64,000 nt of DNA, from positions 1 to 64,000 of the forward strand of contig NZ_JASHIC010000010.1 of the NCBI RefSeq assembly GCF_030056705.1. Direction: 5' to 3'. Below are positions 28,547-37,958 of the stretch, piece by piece (position 1 is the stretch's first letter; each line of letters starts with the position of its first letter). This DNA comes from Flectobacillus longus (GTDB taxonomy: Bacteria > Bacteroidota > Bacteroidia > Cytophagales > Spirosomataceae). The notes beneath the pieces are model-generated. The model ran no database searches, had not been told where the DNA came from, and saw only the letters and a program-made list of their open reading frames with translations. The position numbers and the translations under genes were made by a program.

Positions 28547-28750
28547 ATGGCTGAAAATCCCTTTAAAGATTTAGAATCCTCAGAAAAGGCTCCAGAAAGT
28601 CTCAAGCGAGCTCTTGTATCAGAAATAGATACAATTCGCAACACTTCTATAATTATAGATTTGTATGTTGGTAATTTCATCAACACCATAACAGCTTCGT
28701 TGAATACTCGAAGTGATGATTCATCCATTACAACTAAAGATGAACAATAG
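28547..28750 (+). CDS. Small conserved-looking protein between sigma factor and MscS genes
   Basis: 67 residues, cytoplasmic, no cysteine. The N-terminal half is charged (MAENPFKDLESSEKAPESLK), followed by a helix (RALVSEIDTIRNTSIIIDLY) and a polar tail. It lies 35 bp after the sigma gene and 37 bp before the MscS gene on the same strand, so cotranscription is likely. Position and size would suit an anti-sigma factor or partner, but no known anti-sigma motif (zinc HxxxCxxC) is present. Function unknown. Confidence 0.7.
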   Translation: MAENPFKDLESSEKAPESLKRALVSEIDTIRNTSIIIDLYVGNFINTITASLNTRSDDSSITTKDEQ

Positions 28751-28787
28751 CTCTTTACTTTCATAATTATAATCGCTTTTATTGACC

Positions 28788-29612
28788 ATGCCAAATATCC
28801 AAGACATTTTAATTGATACATTTCGTAAATTATTAGAGCAGTTAACAGGCTTTGTGCCTAAGTTATTAGGAGCCTCTATCTTGTTGATTGTGGGTTCAAT
28901 AATGTCAAAACTGGTAAGTAGAATATTAAAAACAGCCCTTGAAAAATCAGGGTTTGACCGTTTAGGAGACAAACTAAATAAAATTGACGTTATAGCTAGA
29001 TTTGGAGAGCTGAAACTAAGTTTGATTGTTTCTAAAGTATTACAATACTTTATCATGTTGGTATTTATTACGGCCTCTACTGAAACGTTAGGCATGCAAG
29101 TACTGACAGATATGGTTGCATCTTTAGTTAACTTAATACCCAAATTGATAGCTTCGGCTATTTTGTTGTTTGCAGGATTAATGATTGCAGATACACTTAA
29201 AAATACAGTAATAAATTTATGCAATTCATTTAAAATTGATTCTGCGAAGCTTCTAGGCAATATTGTTTTTTTCTTCTTTTTTGTAATTGCGTTGATTGCC
29301 TCCCTTAAACAGGCTGGAATAGAGACTAGCCTATTGGAGTCAAGCTTCAATTTAATTATTGGAGGAGTGGTTTTAGCATTTGCGATTGGATACGGCTTTG
29401 CTTCGCGTGACGTTTTAATGAATATTCTGTCTAACTTTTATAGCAAAAATAAATTTAAAGAAGGACAAGTCATTGAAGTAAATGGTGTAAAAGGCACCAT
29501 TGTTTCATTTGACACTACCTCCTTAACATTACAAACTGGCGAAACACAGACAATTTTACCTTTAAACGTTTTACAGAAGGAAAAGATTGAAATTTTTACA
29601 CATGACTCATAG
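28788..29612 (+). CDS. Small-conductance mechanosensitive (MscS-family) channel
   Basis: 274 residues from ATG at 28788; an in-frame TTG two codons upstream is less likely. Four hydrophobic segments are visible: ~23-43 (KLLGASILLIVGSIMSKLV), ~77-97 (VLQYFIMLVFITAST), ~113-135 (LIPKLIASAILLFAGLMIA) and ~150-170 (FFFFFVIALIASL). These resemble the TM-helix repeats of CmpX-like MscS relatives. The pore-lining helix follows (GGVVLAFAIGYGFASRDVLMN, ~190-210), then the beta domain with GQVIEVNGVKGTIVSFD, the MscS signature. It releases solutes on hypo-osmotic shock from the inner membrane. It shares the locus with mscL and a sigma factor. Confidence 0.9.
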   Translation: MPNIQDILIDTFRKLLEQLTGFVPKLLGASILLIVGSIMSKLVSRILKTALEKSGFDRLGDKLNKIDVIARFGELKLSLIVSKVLQYFIMLVFITASTETLGMQVLTDMVASLVNLIPKLIASAILLFAGLMIADTLKNTVINLCNSFKIDSAKLLGNIVFFFFFVIALIASLKQAGIETSLLESSFNLIIGGVVLAFAIGYGFASRDVLMNILSNFYSKNKFKEGQVIEVNGVKGTIVSFDTTSLTLQTGETQTILPLNVLQKEKIEIFTHDS

Positions 29613-29688
29613 GTAGAATCAGACCTGTAAAGCCAGATTTGTGTTGAGAAGGAGAGTGGAAATTCTACAATCAATACATATTAGAGCC

Positions 29689-30594
29689 ATGCTAAAAAAA
29701 ATTTTATTAACACTCTCAATTTTAAGTGTAGGTTGTGCAACAATTGCACAAGAGGCAAAAAAGGATACTTCTTACTGGAAAAAAAAGACTGCTTTTGGTG
29801 CCAACTTTAACCAAGCTAGTTTTAATGATGCTTGGAGTTCTGTTCAAGGTGCGAAAGGATCTGTCGGATTCAACGTGTTTTTTAATGCAAAAGGTGAATA
29901 TAATAGAGGAAAAGTCAACTGGGTAAATGATTTACAAATGCAGTATGGCTTACAGGATAATGGTAGTGGATTAAGAAAAACAATCGATAGAATATTTTTT
30001 GATACAAAGTTGGGTAGTAAAATTTCACCTCAATGGTTGTTTATTGCTAACCTCAACTTTCAAACGCAATTTTCAAAAGGATATAATTATGGTGCAGGAG
30101 TAGAGGTTGCTAATCCTGATGGAACAACCTCAAAGGCAGATTTGCTAGTGTCTAATTTATTCTCACCAGCTTATATTACCGAGTCGATAGGTCTTGAATG
30201 GAAGCCCTCAAAAGTATTTAATATGTCTTTTGCACCAGGCGCTCTCCGCCAAACTATTGTTGCAGATAATAACATTGCATTTACAAAAACTGGAGAAAGA
30301 TATGGCGTACCAGATGGTAAAACTATTAAAAATGATGTAGCCTTAATGCAAATTGTTGCAACGTTAGATAAAGATGTCGCTAAGAATATTAATCTTAAAG
30401 CTCGTTATGCTTTGTTTATTAAATATAATGACTTAGCCGCAATGGATAATCGTTTGGATGCCAAGTTTACAGCGAAAGTGAATAAATATATTAGTACAAC
30501 TTTTGATATTATTGCTATGTACTATCAAGATCAGAGTGCTAAGTTACAAGTAGCTCAAAATTTAGGCATAGGCCTTTTATATACATTTCCATGA
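29689..30594 (+). CDS. DUF3078 family exported protein
   Basis: About 301 residues from ATG at 29689, chosen because it starts a clean signal peptide (MLKKILLTLSILSVGCATIAQ). The mature part begins with KDTSYWKKKTAFGANFNQAS, followed by alternating beta-strand-like segments through to the C terminus (VAQNLGIGLLYTF), which fits a predicted outer-membrane or periplasmic beta-structured DUF3078 protein. Family function is unknown. It lies 76 bp after MscS and 19 bp before mscL, so it probably belongs to the same envelope-stress transcription unit. Confidence 0.82.
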   Translation: MLKKILLTLSILSVGCATIAQEAKKDTSYWKKKTAFGANFNQASFNDAWSSVQGAKGSVGFNVFFNAKGEYNRGKVNWVNDLQMQYGLQDNGSGLRKTIDRIFFDTKLGSKISPQWLFIANLNFQTQFSKGYNYGAGVEVANPDGTTSKADLLVSNLFSPAYITESIGLEWKPSKVFNMSFAPGALRQTIVADNNIAFTKTGERYGVPDGKTIKNDVALMQIVATLDKDVAKNINLKARYALFIKYNDLAAMDNRLDAKFTAKVNKYISTTFDIIAMYYQDQSAKLQVAQNLGIGLLYTFP

Positions 30595-30613
30595 TACCTA
30601 AACTAAACAACCG

Positions 30614-30946
30614 ATGTTAAAAGAATTTAAAAACTTTATCTCGCAAGGCAATGTGCTCGATTTGGCAATTGGGGTTGTAATTGGTGGAGCATTTAGTAAG
30701 ATTACGACATCTCTCGTTGAAGATATTTTGATGCCAGTTGTCGGCTTGTTTTTAGGAGGGATTGATTTTTCTACTTGGAAAGTCATACTTAAGGCAGCTA
30801 ATCCTGCCGAAAATCAAGTAGAGGTAGCAATGAAATTTGGTAATTTTGTTCAAATTTCGGTCAATTTCCTGATTGTGGCATGGGTTATTTTCTTGGTAAT
30901 CAAAGCTGCTAGTAAAGTAGGAATGACAGACAAGAAATTTGAATAG
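30614..30946 (+). CDS. mscL: Large-conductance mechanosensitive channel MscL
   Basis: 110 residues, at the short end of the family. KEFKNFISQGNVLDLAIGVVIGGAFSKI contains the N-terminal helix and TM1 with the Gly-rich gate. The short periplasmic loop (~50-72) is followed by TM2 (FVQISVNFLIVAWVIFLVIKAAS). The C-terminal helical bundle is reduced to a few residues, shorter than in E. coli. MscL is the last-resort pressure valve of the inner membrane. A strong terminator follows, ending the sigma-MscS-DUF3078-MscL unit. Confidence 0.96.
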   Translation: MLKEFKNFISQGNVLDLAIGVVIGGAFSKITTSLVEDILMPVVGLFLGGIDFSTWKVILKAANPAENQVEVAMKFGNFVQISVNFLIVAWVIFLVIKAASKVGMTDKKFE

Positions 30947-30971
30947 ATATTAGAATATTTTGCTTTTTAAT

Positions 30972-31016
30972 AAAAGTCTGATGCTTGAGGTGTCAGACTT
31001 TTGTTTTTTATTTTTT
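30972..31016 (+). terminator. Intrinsic terminator after mscL
   Basis: AAAAGTCTGA (30972-30981) pairs with TCAGACTTTT (30993-31002), followed by GTTTTTTATTTTTT. Confidence 0.93.
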
Positions 31017-31184
31017 AAAGCATATTTGGTAAAGCGCTTTTTGATTATTTTGCAATGTCAAAAAAGACTTTCACTCAGCAAAATTGAAATAATGAGAAAT
31101 AAGTATTTTTTGATGAGGCTTAAAATGATAAATTAAAGTAAAATACAAAAAGAATTAAAGCTTTATCCCAAAAATAAAACTGTT

Positions 31185-32528
31185 ATGAAAATTGTAATCT
31201 TAGGAGGTGGTGAAAGTGGCGTAGGTGCAGCTTTGTTGGCAAAAAGCAAAGGATATGAAGTTTTTTTATCTGATAAATCAGCTTTGTCTGACAAGTACAA
31301 AGAAATTTTAGAGAAAAATGATATTCCGTACGAAGAGGGGCAACACAATGAAGAGTTTATTTTGGATGCAGATGAAATTATCAAAAGCCCCGGAATTCCT
31401 GATAAAGTGGAATTAATTAAAAAACTGAAATCTTTACGTAAACCAATTATCTCTGAAATAGAGTTTGCATCGAGATATACGAAAGCCAAAATTATTGCGA
31501 TTACAGGAAGTAATGGTAAAACTACGACGACTCTTTTGGTTTATCATATTCTCAAATCGGCAGGCTTAAAGGTTGGCTTGGCCGGAAATGTCGGAGAGAG
31601 CTTTGCTAAACAAGTTATTGAAGACACTTTTGATTATTTCGTGCTGGAACTTTCTAGTTTCCAGCTTGATAACTGCTATGATTTTAAGGCTGATATTGCA
31701 ATTTTATTAAATATTACGCCTGATCACCTTGACCGTTATGAGTATAATTTTCAAAATTATGTGAATTCAAAGTTCAGAATTTTACAAAATATGACTCCTA
31801 CGGATCATTTTATCTATTTTCAAGAAAGTGAAGCCTTGGCTAAAGAACTGATGGAGAAAACGTATCATGTGAACCACCTGCCAGTGTCGATTCAAGAAGA
31901 AGTTGAGCAGGGGGCTTTTGTTCAAAATGGTATTATTGAAGCTAAAGTTCATGAGCAGATATTCCAAGTAGAAATAGACCAATTACCGATTAAAGGAACT
32001 CATAATAGCATCAATGCAAGTTGTGCAGTATTGGCATCTCAAGCCATTGGCTTAAGCAACGAACAAATTACTAAGGGATTACTTTCTTTTCAAAGCGTAG
32101 AACATCGTTTAGAACCAGTAGGAATCATCAATGGGGTTTCATTTGTGAATGACTCAAAAGCCACAAACGTTGACTCTGTATTTTATGCACTGGGGAGTTT
32201 CAATGAACCCATAGTGTTGATTATGGGAGGGGTAGACAAAGGAAATGACTATAGCCAAATAGATGAATTAGTCGCAAGTAAAGTTAAAGCTCTTGTATGT
32301 ATGGGAACAGATAATCATAAATTGTTTGATTATTTTGGCAAAAAAGTACCTTTAATTTTTGATACAAAATCAATGAAAGAAGCTGTAATAACAGGTGCAA
32401 ATTTGGCTGTTGAAGGCGATGTCGTTCTATTATCACCAGCTTGTGCTAGTTTTGATTTATTTAAAAATTATGAGGACAGAGGACGCCAGTTTAAGCAAGC
32501 TGTCAAAGAATTATCAGACGTAAAATAA
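31185..32528 (+). CDS. murD: UDP-N-acetylmuramoylalanine--D-glutamate ligase
   Basis: 447 residues; adds D-Glu to UDP-MurNAc-L-Ala in the cytoplasm. The N-terminal Rossmann domain starts MKIVILGGGESGVGAALLAK. The ATP loop ITGSNGKTTTTLLVYHIL is at ~105-122. LELSSFQLDNC, LLNITPDHLDRY (~178-190) and VNDSKATNVDS (~320) are Mur-ligase signatures; the C-terminal LLSPACASFDLFKNYEDRG is MurD specific. It is first in the visible cluster, with mraY, murE, murF and ftsI absent upstream, so the dcw cluster appears split. TATTTGG...TATTTTG near 31023-31052 is a possible promoter. Confidence 0.97.
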   Translation: MKIVILGGGESGVGAALLAKSKGYEVFLSDKSALSDKYKEILEKNDIPYEEGQHNEEFILDADEIIKSPGIPDKVELIKKLKSLRKPIISEIEFASRYTKAKIIAITGSNGKTTTTLLVYHILKSAGLKVGLAGNVGESFAKQVIEDTFDYFVLELSSFQLDNCYDFKADIAILLNITPDHLDRYEYNFQNYVNSKFRILQNMTPTDHFIYFQESEALAKELMEKTYHVNHLPVSIQEEVEQGAFVQNGIIEAKVHEQIFQVEIDQLPIKGTHNSINASCAVLASQAIGLSNEQITKGLLSFQSVEHRLEPVGIINGVSFVNDSKATNVDSVFYALGSFNEPIVLIMGGVDKGNDYSQIDELVASKVKALVCMGTDNHKLFDYFGKKVPLIFDTKSMKEAVITGANLAVEGDVVLLSPACASFDLFKNYEDRGRQFKQAVKELSDVK

Positions 32529-32566
32529 TCCTTCTTTATCTTAATACCCATAGAATTCTATCAACT

Positions 32567-33715
32567 ATGATAACTAATTGGCTAAAAAAAAACCTTGAAG
32601 GAGATTATCAGATTTGGACAATTGTGGCATTTTTATCGATGTGTAGCATCATTGTAGTATTTAGTGCTACAGGAAAATTAGCCATATTATCTGGTCAAGG
32701 CACTTTTTCATTTTTAGTGAAACACACCGCTATTGTGGTGGCAAGCTTAGGCGCAATGTGGTATTTTCATACATTTGATTATCACAAGTTTGCTACAGTC
32801 TCAAACTTTGGAGTAATTCTTTCTATTCTTTTATTGCTTTATACCTACAAGTATGGTGTTTCTATCAACGATGCCCGTCGCTGGGTACGTGTGCCGCTGA
32901 TAGGGATGACTTTCATGCCATCTGATTTGGCAAAACTGTCATTGATTACCAATTTGGCAGGAATGTTGGCTAAGCGCCAACATGTTGAGTATACTTTTTT
33001 GGAGTTGGTACCTATGATTGCCAAAATCCTGATCGTCTGTACTTGTATTGCATTGACTAATGTGTCTACATCGGCGCTATTGTTTTCTACTTGCTTTATG
33101 TTAATGTTTTTTGGAAGAGTACCCTTTCAATATTTAATGTATACCATCATGGGACTTTTTATGATGGGTACAATTTTGGTAATGACAGGTACAGGTAGCC
33201 GTATCGAAACCGCTCGTAATCGTATTGTTAATTATGTAGACGGTATTAAAGGCAAGAAAAAACCTGGTGCTGACAAAGATAGTGACTATCAAATAGAAAG
33301 AAGTTTCTTTGCAATTGCCAATGGTGGTATAACAGGTAAAGGCCCTGGCAAAAGCCAACAAAGATATTTCTTATCTCAGGCCGATTCAGACTTTGTCTAT
33401 TCCATCATTATTGAAGAGTGGGGAATGCTCGGAGGTGTTTTTGTGTTGGGACTTTATTTGTGGTTTTTGTATCGAGGTATGAAAGCAGTCGATAGTTCTG
33501 GACGAGCCTTTGGTGGGCTACTATCGGCAGGGCTTACTTTTAGTCTAGTTATACAAGCGATGGTTAATATGTCGGTAGCTACAGGCTTAGGTCCTGTAAC
33601 TGGACAACCGTTGCCATTGCTTAGTTGGGGAGGAAGTTCTCTTGTTTTTACGGGTATCACAGTTGGTATCATTATATCAGTGAGTAGAGATAAAGTGAAA
33701 GATGCAGCACTCTAA
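32567..33715 (+). CDS. ftsW: SEDS-family peptidoglycan glycosyltransferase FtsW
   Basis: 382 residues, about ten membrane helices. Polymerises lipid II at the septum with its partner transpeptidase. Typical elements: SATGKLA in the first periplasmic loop, NDARRWVRVPLIGMTFMPSDLAKLSLI (~98-124), YQIERSFFAIANGGITGKGPGKSQQRYFLSQADSDFVYSIIIEEWG (~233-278, catalytic-loop region), and TGQPLPLLSWGGSSLV (~345). It lies 38 bp after murD and 57 bp before murG, so FtsW rather than RodA is supported by context. Confidence 0.96.
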   Translation: MITNWLKKNLEGDYQIWTIVAFLSMCSIIVVFSATGKLAILSGQGTFSFLVKHTAIVVASLGAMWYFHTFDYHKFATVSNFGVILSILLLLYTYKYGVSINDARRWVRVPLIGMTFMPSDLAKLSLITNLAGMLAKRQHVEYTFLELVPMIAKILIVCTCIALTNVSTSALLFSTCFMLMFFGRVPFQYLMYTIMGLFMMGTILVMTGTGSRIETARNRIVNYVDGIKGKKKPGADKDSDYQIERSFFAIANGGITGKGPGKSQQRYFLSQADSDFVYSIIIEEWGMLGGVFVLGLYLWFLYRGMKAVDSSGRAFGGLLSAGLTFSLVIQAMVNMSVATGLGPVTGQPLPLLSWGGSSLVFTGITVGIIISVSRDKVKDAAL

Positions 33716-33772
33716 TAAGAGATTTATAAGGAATCATTATCTTTAAGGTTTAATTGAAAAATAATACAACTT

Positions 33773-34870
33773 GTGAAAGCCATAAAAGTAATTATTTCGG
33801 GCGGTGGTACAGGAGGTCATATTTATCCTGCCATAGCGATTGCTAACGCCCTCAAAGAACTTAATCCTAGTGTTGAAGTACTTTTTGTAGGTGCAGAAGG
33901 AAAAATGGAGATGGAAAAGGTTCCCAAAGCTGGGTATCCAATTATTGGGTTGCCAATTGCAGGTATTAATCGATCTAATATGATGGCAAACCTTGGTTTT
34001 CCAGTCAAATTAATTTCGAGCTTGTTGCAAGCCAGAAAAATTCTAAAGGACTTCCAACCAGATGTTGCAGTAGGAGTGGGGGGCTATGCGTCTGGCCCAT
34101 TATTACTGACAGCTTCACTTGCTAATGTTCCTATTTTGATTCAAGAACAAAATTCCTATGCAGGTATTACAAATAAATTCTTAGCAAAAAATGCCAAGAA
34201 AATATGTGTAGCATATCCAAAAATGGAACAATTTTTTCCAGCATCTAAAATTCAGATGACAGGAAATCCAGTAAGGAAAGACATACTCAATGTGGCCTCA
34301 AAGCGCCAGCAAGCTTTTGAGCATTTTGGATTACAACCCGATAAACCAACGGTATTAGTGATTGGTGGTAGCCAAGGCGCCAAAACTATCAACGAAAGTA
34401 TTGATGGGGGCTTGACTAGCCTCGTAAATGCAGGTTGTCAAGTTGTATGGCAAACAGGTAAGCTATATATTGAAAGAGCCAAAACTGCTGCCGAAGTCTT
34501 TGTTGGTAAAGTATATGTTTCTGATTTTATTTACGAAATGGATTTGGCTTATGCTATGGCGGATATCGTTGTCTCTCGTGCGGGGGCATTGTCTGTTTCT
34601 GAGCTTTGTTTGGCTGGAAAACCATCTATTTTAGTGCCTCTGCCAACTGCTGCTGAAGATCATCAAACAAAAAATGCGATGAGTTTAGTAGAAAATAATG
34701 CAGCTATACTTGTTAAAGATGTACAAGCTCGCGAAGAACTCGTAAAGGTCGCTTTGGATTTATTGCATGATAAAGAAAAACAGGCTAATCTCATCGATAA
34801 TATTCTAAACCTAGGTAAACCTAATGCGGCTATCGAGATTGCTCAACAAGTTCTTAGCTTGGTAAAATAG
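33773..34870 (+). CDS. murG: UDP-GlcNAc--lipid I N-acetylglucosaminyltransferase
   Basis: 365 residues, GT28 family; converts lipid I to lipid II at the inner membrane face. GTG start. N-terminal GGGTGGHIYPAIAIANAL (~10-27) binds the acceptor. GVGGYASGPLLL, QEQNSYAGITNKFLA, GGSQGAKTINESI (~197) and the donor-binding C-terminal segment SRAGALSVSELCLAGKPSILVPLPTAAEDHQTKNA (~262-298) are all present. It lies between ftsW and two non-dcw genes that separate it from murC. Confidence 0.97.
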   Translation: MKAIKVIISGGGTGGHIYPAIAIANALKELNPSVEVLFVGAEGKMEMEKVPKAGYPIIGLPIAGINRSNMMANLGFPVKLISSLLQARKILKDFQPDVAVGVGGYASGPLLLTASLANVPILIQEQNSYAGITNKFLAKNAKKICVAYPKMEQFFPASKIQMTGNPVRKDILNVASKRQQAFEHFGLQPDKPTVLVIGGSQGAKTINESIDGGLTSLVNAGCQVVWQTGKLYIERAKTAAEVFVGKVYVSDFIYEMDLAYAMADIVVSRAGALSVSELCLAGKPSILVPLPTAAEDHQTKNAMSLVENNAAILVKDVQAREELVKVALDLLHDKEKQANLIDNILNLGKPNAAIEIAQQVLSLVK

Positions 34871-34903
34871 AGAAGACTCATTTTATTTACTTTCGACTAA
34901 ACT

Positions 34904-35911
34904 ATGATAAATATAGCATTGGTGGGCTTTGGCCTTTCTGGACGTTATTTGCAAGCACCATACATTACAGCAAACGCTAATTATCACCTCAAAACTATTG
35001 TAACATCCAATGCCTTGGCAAAGGAGTTATACCCTGAAGCGCAGATTGTATCTTCAATTGAAGATGTTTTGGGAGATTCGTCTATCGATTTGGTGAGTAT
35101 TGCAAGTCCAAACGCAACACATTATGAATATGCTAAAAAAGCTTTATTAGCTAATAAGCATGTTCTGGTAGAAAAGCCTCTTGCCAGTACTAGTCAAGAA
35201 GCTGAGGAGTTGATACTATTAGTAAAACAGCAAAATAAAGTACTTTCTGTGTTCCAAAATCGTAGATTTGATTCTGATTTTTTGACAGTACAAAAAATTT
35301 TGAAAGCCAAATTATTAGGTGATATTGTGAGCTATGAAGTAAGATATGACCGTTATAAACCCGTACTTAATCCTAAAAAATGGAAAGAAACACCATCGTC
35401 AGGAAGCGGTATTATTTATGACTTAGGACCACATATCCTTGACCAAGCTTTGGTATTGTTCGGAGTACCACAAAAAGTATGGGGACAAACCTATACTCAG
35501 CGCGAAGGCTCATTGATTGACGATGCTTTTGATATTTATTTATCTTATGACAATATGACGGTAAAGCTGTCATCAAGTTTATTAGTAAGAGAGGAAAGTC
35601 CACGTTATAGAATTAATGGTACAAAAGGCTCGTTTGTCAAATACGGAATAGACCATCAAGAAGACCATTTAAAGGCAGGTATAATGCCTCAAATGACAGG
35701 GTTTGGCGTTGAACCAATCGAAAATCAAGGAGCAATATATTCGAATATTGGTGATGTTATTATCAAAGGAAAAGTAGAAACGGAAGTTGGAAATTGGGGA
35801 TTACTTTTTCAAAATCTATATGAAGCTATTGCTGAAGGAAAAGATTTATTGATTAAGCCAGAGTTGATACTAGAACAAATTAAGATCATTGAAGCCGTAA
35901 AACAACTATAA
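34904..35911 (+). CDS. Gfo/Idh/MocA family oxidoreductase
   Basis: 335 residues. N-terminal Rossmann fold begins IALVGFGLSGRYLQAPYI; VSIASPNATHYEYAKKALLANKHVLVEKPLASTSQEAEEL (~64-104) holds the conserved EKP motif. The C-terminal domain carries GSGIIYDLGPHILDQALVLFG (~165-186), with the G-x-x-x-D-x-G-x-H pattern. The family uses NAD(P) to oxidise or reduce sugars and related compounds. Substrate unknown. It sits inside the murG-murC interval, 33 bp after murG and 3 bp before the CYTH gene, so it is cotranscribed with cell-wall genes; a role in sugar-nucleotide metabolism is only a guess. Confidence 0.93.
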   Translation: MINIALVGFGLSGRYLQAPYITANANYHLKTIVTSNALAKELYPEAQIVSSIEDVLGDSSIDLVSIASPNATHYEYAKKALLANKHVLVEKPLASTSQEAEELILLVKQQNKVLSVFQNRRFDSDFLTVQKILKAKLLGDIVSYEVRYDRYKPVLNPKKWKETPSSGSGIIYDLGPHILDQALVLFGVPQKVWGQTYTQREGSLIDDAFDIYLSYDNMTVKLSSSLLVREESPRYRINGTKGSFVKYGIDHQEDHLKAGIMPQMTGFGVEPIENQGAIYSNIGDVIIKGKVETEVGNWGLLFQNLYEAIAEGKDLLIKPELILEQIKIIEAVKQL

Positions 35912-35914
35912 ATC

Positions 35915-36385
35915 ATGGCTGTAGAAATAGAAAGAAAGTTTTTGGTAAAGCATGAATTATGGCATGAATTGGATAAACCAATACCAAACTTCTTAAAACA
36001 AGGGTATCTTTCTACCGACCCTGAAAAAACATTAAGAGTTAGAGCTACCGATGATAAAGGCTTTATTACTATCAAGGGAAAAACTCAGGGAATGCGTCGC
36101 TTGGAGTTTGAATATGAGATACCCAAGGATGAAGCATTAGCTTTGTTAGATAATTTTACGGAGCAAAATATTGAAAAATATAGATACTTGATTACTTATA
36201 AAGAAAAAACTTGGGAGATAGATGTATTTCAAGGAGCCAACGAAGGCTTGATCGTTGCTGAGATAGAATTAAGTTCAGAAACCGAAGCGTTTGATATACC
36301 CATTTGGGCATATATGGAAGTTACAGACGACCCTCGTTATTACAATTCAAGGCTAAGCATAAAACCTTATTCGTCATGGCAATAA
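35915..36385 (+). CDS. CYTH domain (triphosphate tunnel metalloenzyme) protein
   Basis: 156 residues, a complete CYTH protein. The ExExK signature is at the N terminus (VEIERKFLV). KQGYLSTDPEKTLRVRATDDKGFITIKGK (~29-57) supplies the basic tunnel residues; EIDVFQGANEGLIVAEIELSSE (~101-122) supplies the acidic metal-binding residues. Close relatives hydrolyse inorganic triphosphate or nucleotide triphosphates. It starts 3 bp after the oxidoreductase gene and lies 157 bp before murC. Bacterial CYTH proteins of this size are usually single-domain phosphatases; no extra CHAD domain. Confidence 0.93.
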   Translation: MAVEIERKFLVKHELWHELDKPIPNFLKQGYLSTDPEKTLRVRATDDKGFITIKGKTQGMRRLEFEYEIPKDEALALLDNFTEQNIEKYRYLITYKEKTWEIDVFQGANEGLIVAEIELSSETEAFDIPIWAYMEVTDDPRYYNSRLSIKPYSSWQ

Positions 36386-36542
36386 TGCAAAAGTATAACT
36401 ATTGAGGAACAGCTGTCGGCTATGGATATTTGGCAAAAATGTTTCCAATATTTCCTCAAATACACAGTTAAACTTTTAGCTTACAGAGCAGGTAAAATTA
36501 AATTTGCCACTTATTTAATTAACATTAATCCAAAACTGTATC

Positions 36543-37916
36543 GTGAATTTACAACAACTCAAATATGTATATTTTTTAGGAATAGGAGGAATCGGAATGT
36601 CGGCTATTGCTCGCTGGTTTATTGCAAATGGCTACCAGTTAGCAGGTTATGACAAAACACCCACTCCACTTACACAAGCTTTGGAAAAAGAAGGTGCCAT
36701 AGTTCATTTTGAAGATAACATCAATCTTATTCCAAGTGAATATCTAGCAGATACTTCCCAAACGCTTGTCGTTTATACACCTGCTATACCAAAAAACCAT
36801 ACCGAGTTAAATTATTTTCAGGAAAAGGGCTTTACCTTGATGAAACGTTCGCAGGTGTTGGGACTTCTCACGCAGAATATGTTTACGATTGCAGTAGCGG
36901 GCACACATGGAAAAACTACAACTTCGTCGATGATAGCACATATTCTCAAAAATGCTAATCGTGATATTACGGCATTTTTGGGAGGTATTACGCAAAACTA
37001 TGGTACCAATTTTTTGATTAGTAGCGCGCCAAATCCCTTAGCATGTGTTATTGAAGCTGATGAATTTGACCGTTCGTTTTTGACCTTGCATCCAGATGTA
37101 GCTATTGTAACTTCGACAGATGCCGATCACTTAGATATTTATGGAGATCACAATCATGTATTGGAGTCTTTTAGAATGTTTGTTGGACAAATAAAAGAAG
37201 GTGGTCAATTGTTTCAGCGCAAAGGTTTGGAATTGGAAAACTATACTAATCAATCAGCAGAGTTTTCGCTCAATGAAGGGCAGTATCATGTTGAAAACCT
37301 TCGTATCGAGAATGCAGAAATGGTTTTTGATATAGCCTATCCAGATGGAGAAATCAAAGACTGTAAACTACTTACGCCAGGTTTTCATAATGTAGAAAAT
37401 GCTTTAGCAGCTACAGCAGCGTGCCTAACTGTAGGATTAAGTGCTGCTGAAATTCGTGATGGAATCAATACATTTAAAGGAGTAAAGCGTAGATTTGAAT
37501 ACCATTTACGTCAAGACAATATAGTGTTTATTGATGACTATGCGCATCATCCAACAGAAATTGAGGCCTTCCTGCGTTCAGTAAAAGCATTATATCCTAC
37601 ACGCAAACTAACGGCAGTATTTCAACCACATTTGTTTACTAGAACAAGAGATTTTCAAGAAGGGTTTGCCGAAAGCCTAAGTCTAGCCGACGAGCTTTTA
37701 TTGTTAGATATTTATCCTGCTAGGGAGTTACCAATAGAAGGGGTTACTTCACAAATTATTTTTGATAAGATTACTATCAACAATAAGCAAATGGTATCTA
37801 AGGAGAGCTTATTAGATGTACTCAAAACGAAAGATTTAGACTTACTTGTAACTATTGGAGCTGGCGATATTGATACACTTTTAATTCCTATTAAGAATAT
37901 GTTAACCATTCACTAA
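36543..37916 (+). CDS. murC: UDP-N-acetylmuramate--L-alanine ligase
   Basis: 457 residues; adds the first L-Ala to UDP-MurNAc. GTG start at 36543 directly before LQQLKYVYFLGIGGIGMSAIARWF, the standard MurC N terminus. ATP loop VAGTHGKTTTSSMIAHIL at ~117-134; EADEFDRSFLTLHP (~173) and FIDDYAHHPTEIEAFL (~325-340) are MurC signatures. An overlapping frame begins at 36422 but shows no family features. It is followed by a long inverted repeat (37959-38007) before ftsQ. Confidence 0.97.
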   Translation: MNLQQLKYVYFLGIGGIGMSAIARWFIANGYQLAGYDKTPTPLTQALEKEGAIVHFEDNINLIPSEYLADTSQTLVVYTPAIPKNHTELNYFQEKGFTLMKRSQVLGLLTQNMFTIAVAGTHGKTTTSSMIAHILKNANRDITAFLGGITQNYGTNFLISSAPNPLACVIEADEFDRSFLTLHPDVAIVTSTDADHLDIYGDHNHVLESFRMFVGQIKEGGQLFQRKGLELENYTNQSAEFSLNEGQYHVENLRIENAEMVFDIAYPDGEIKDCKLLTPGFHNVENALAATAACLTVGLSAAEIRDGINTFKGVKRRFEYHLRQDNIVFIDDYAHHPTEIEAFLRSVKALYPTRKLTAVFQPHLFTRTRDFQEGFAESLSLADELLLLDIYPARELPIEGVTSQIIFDKITINNKQMVSKESLLDVLKTKDLDLLVTIGAGDIDTLLIPIKNMLTIH

Positions 37917-37958
37917 AAAAAGAGATATATCCTATAAAAAAATATTTTGCTTGATTTA

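Noticed and set aside
36422-36652. Open frame of 76 codons before murC
   Set aside because: It overlaps the murC start in another frame, lacks family features, and its second half is murC read out of frame.
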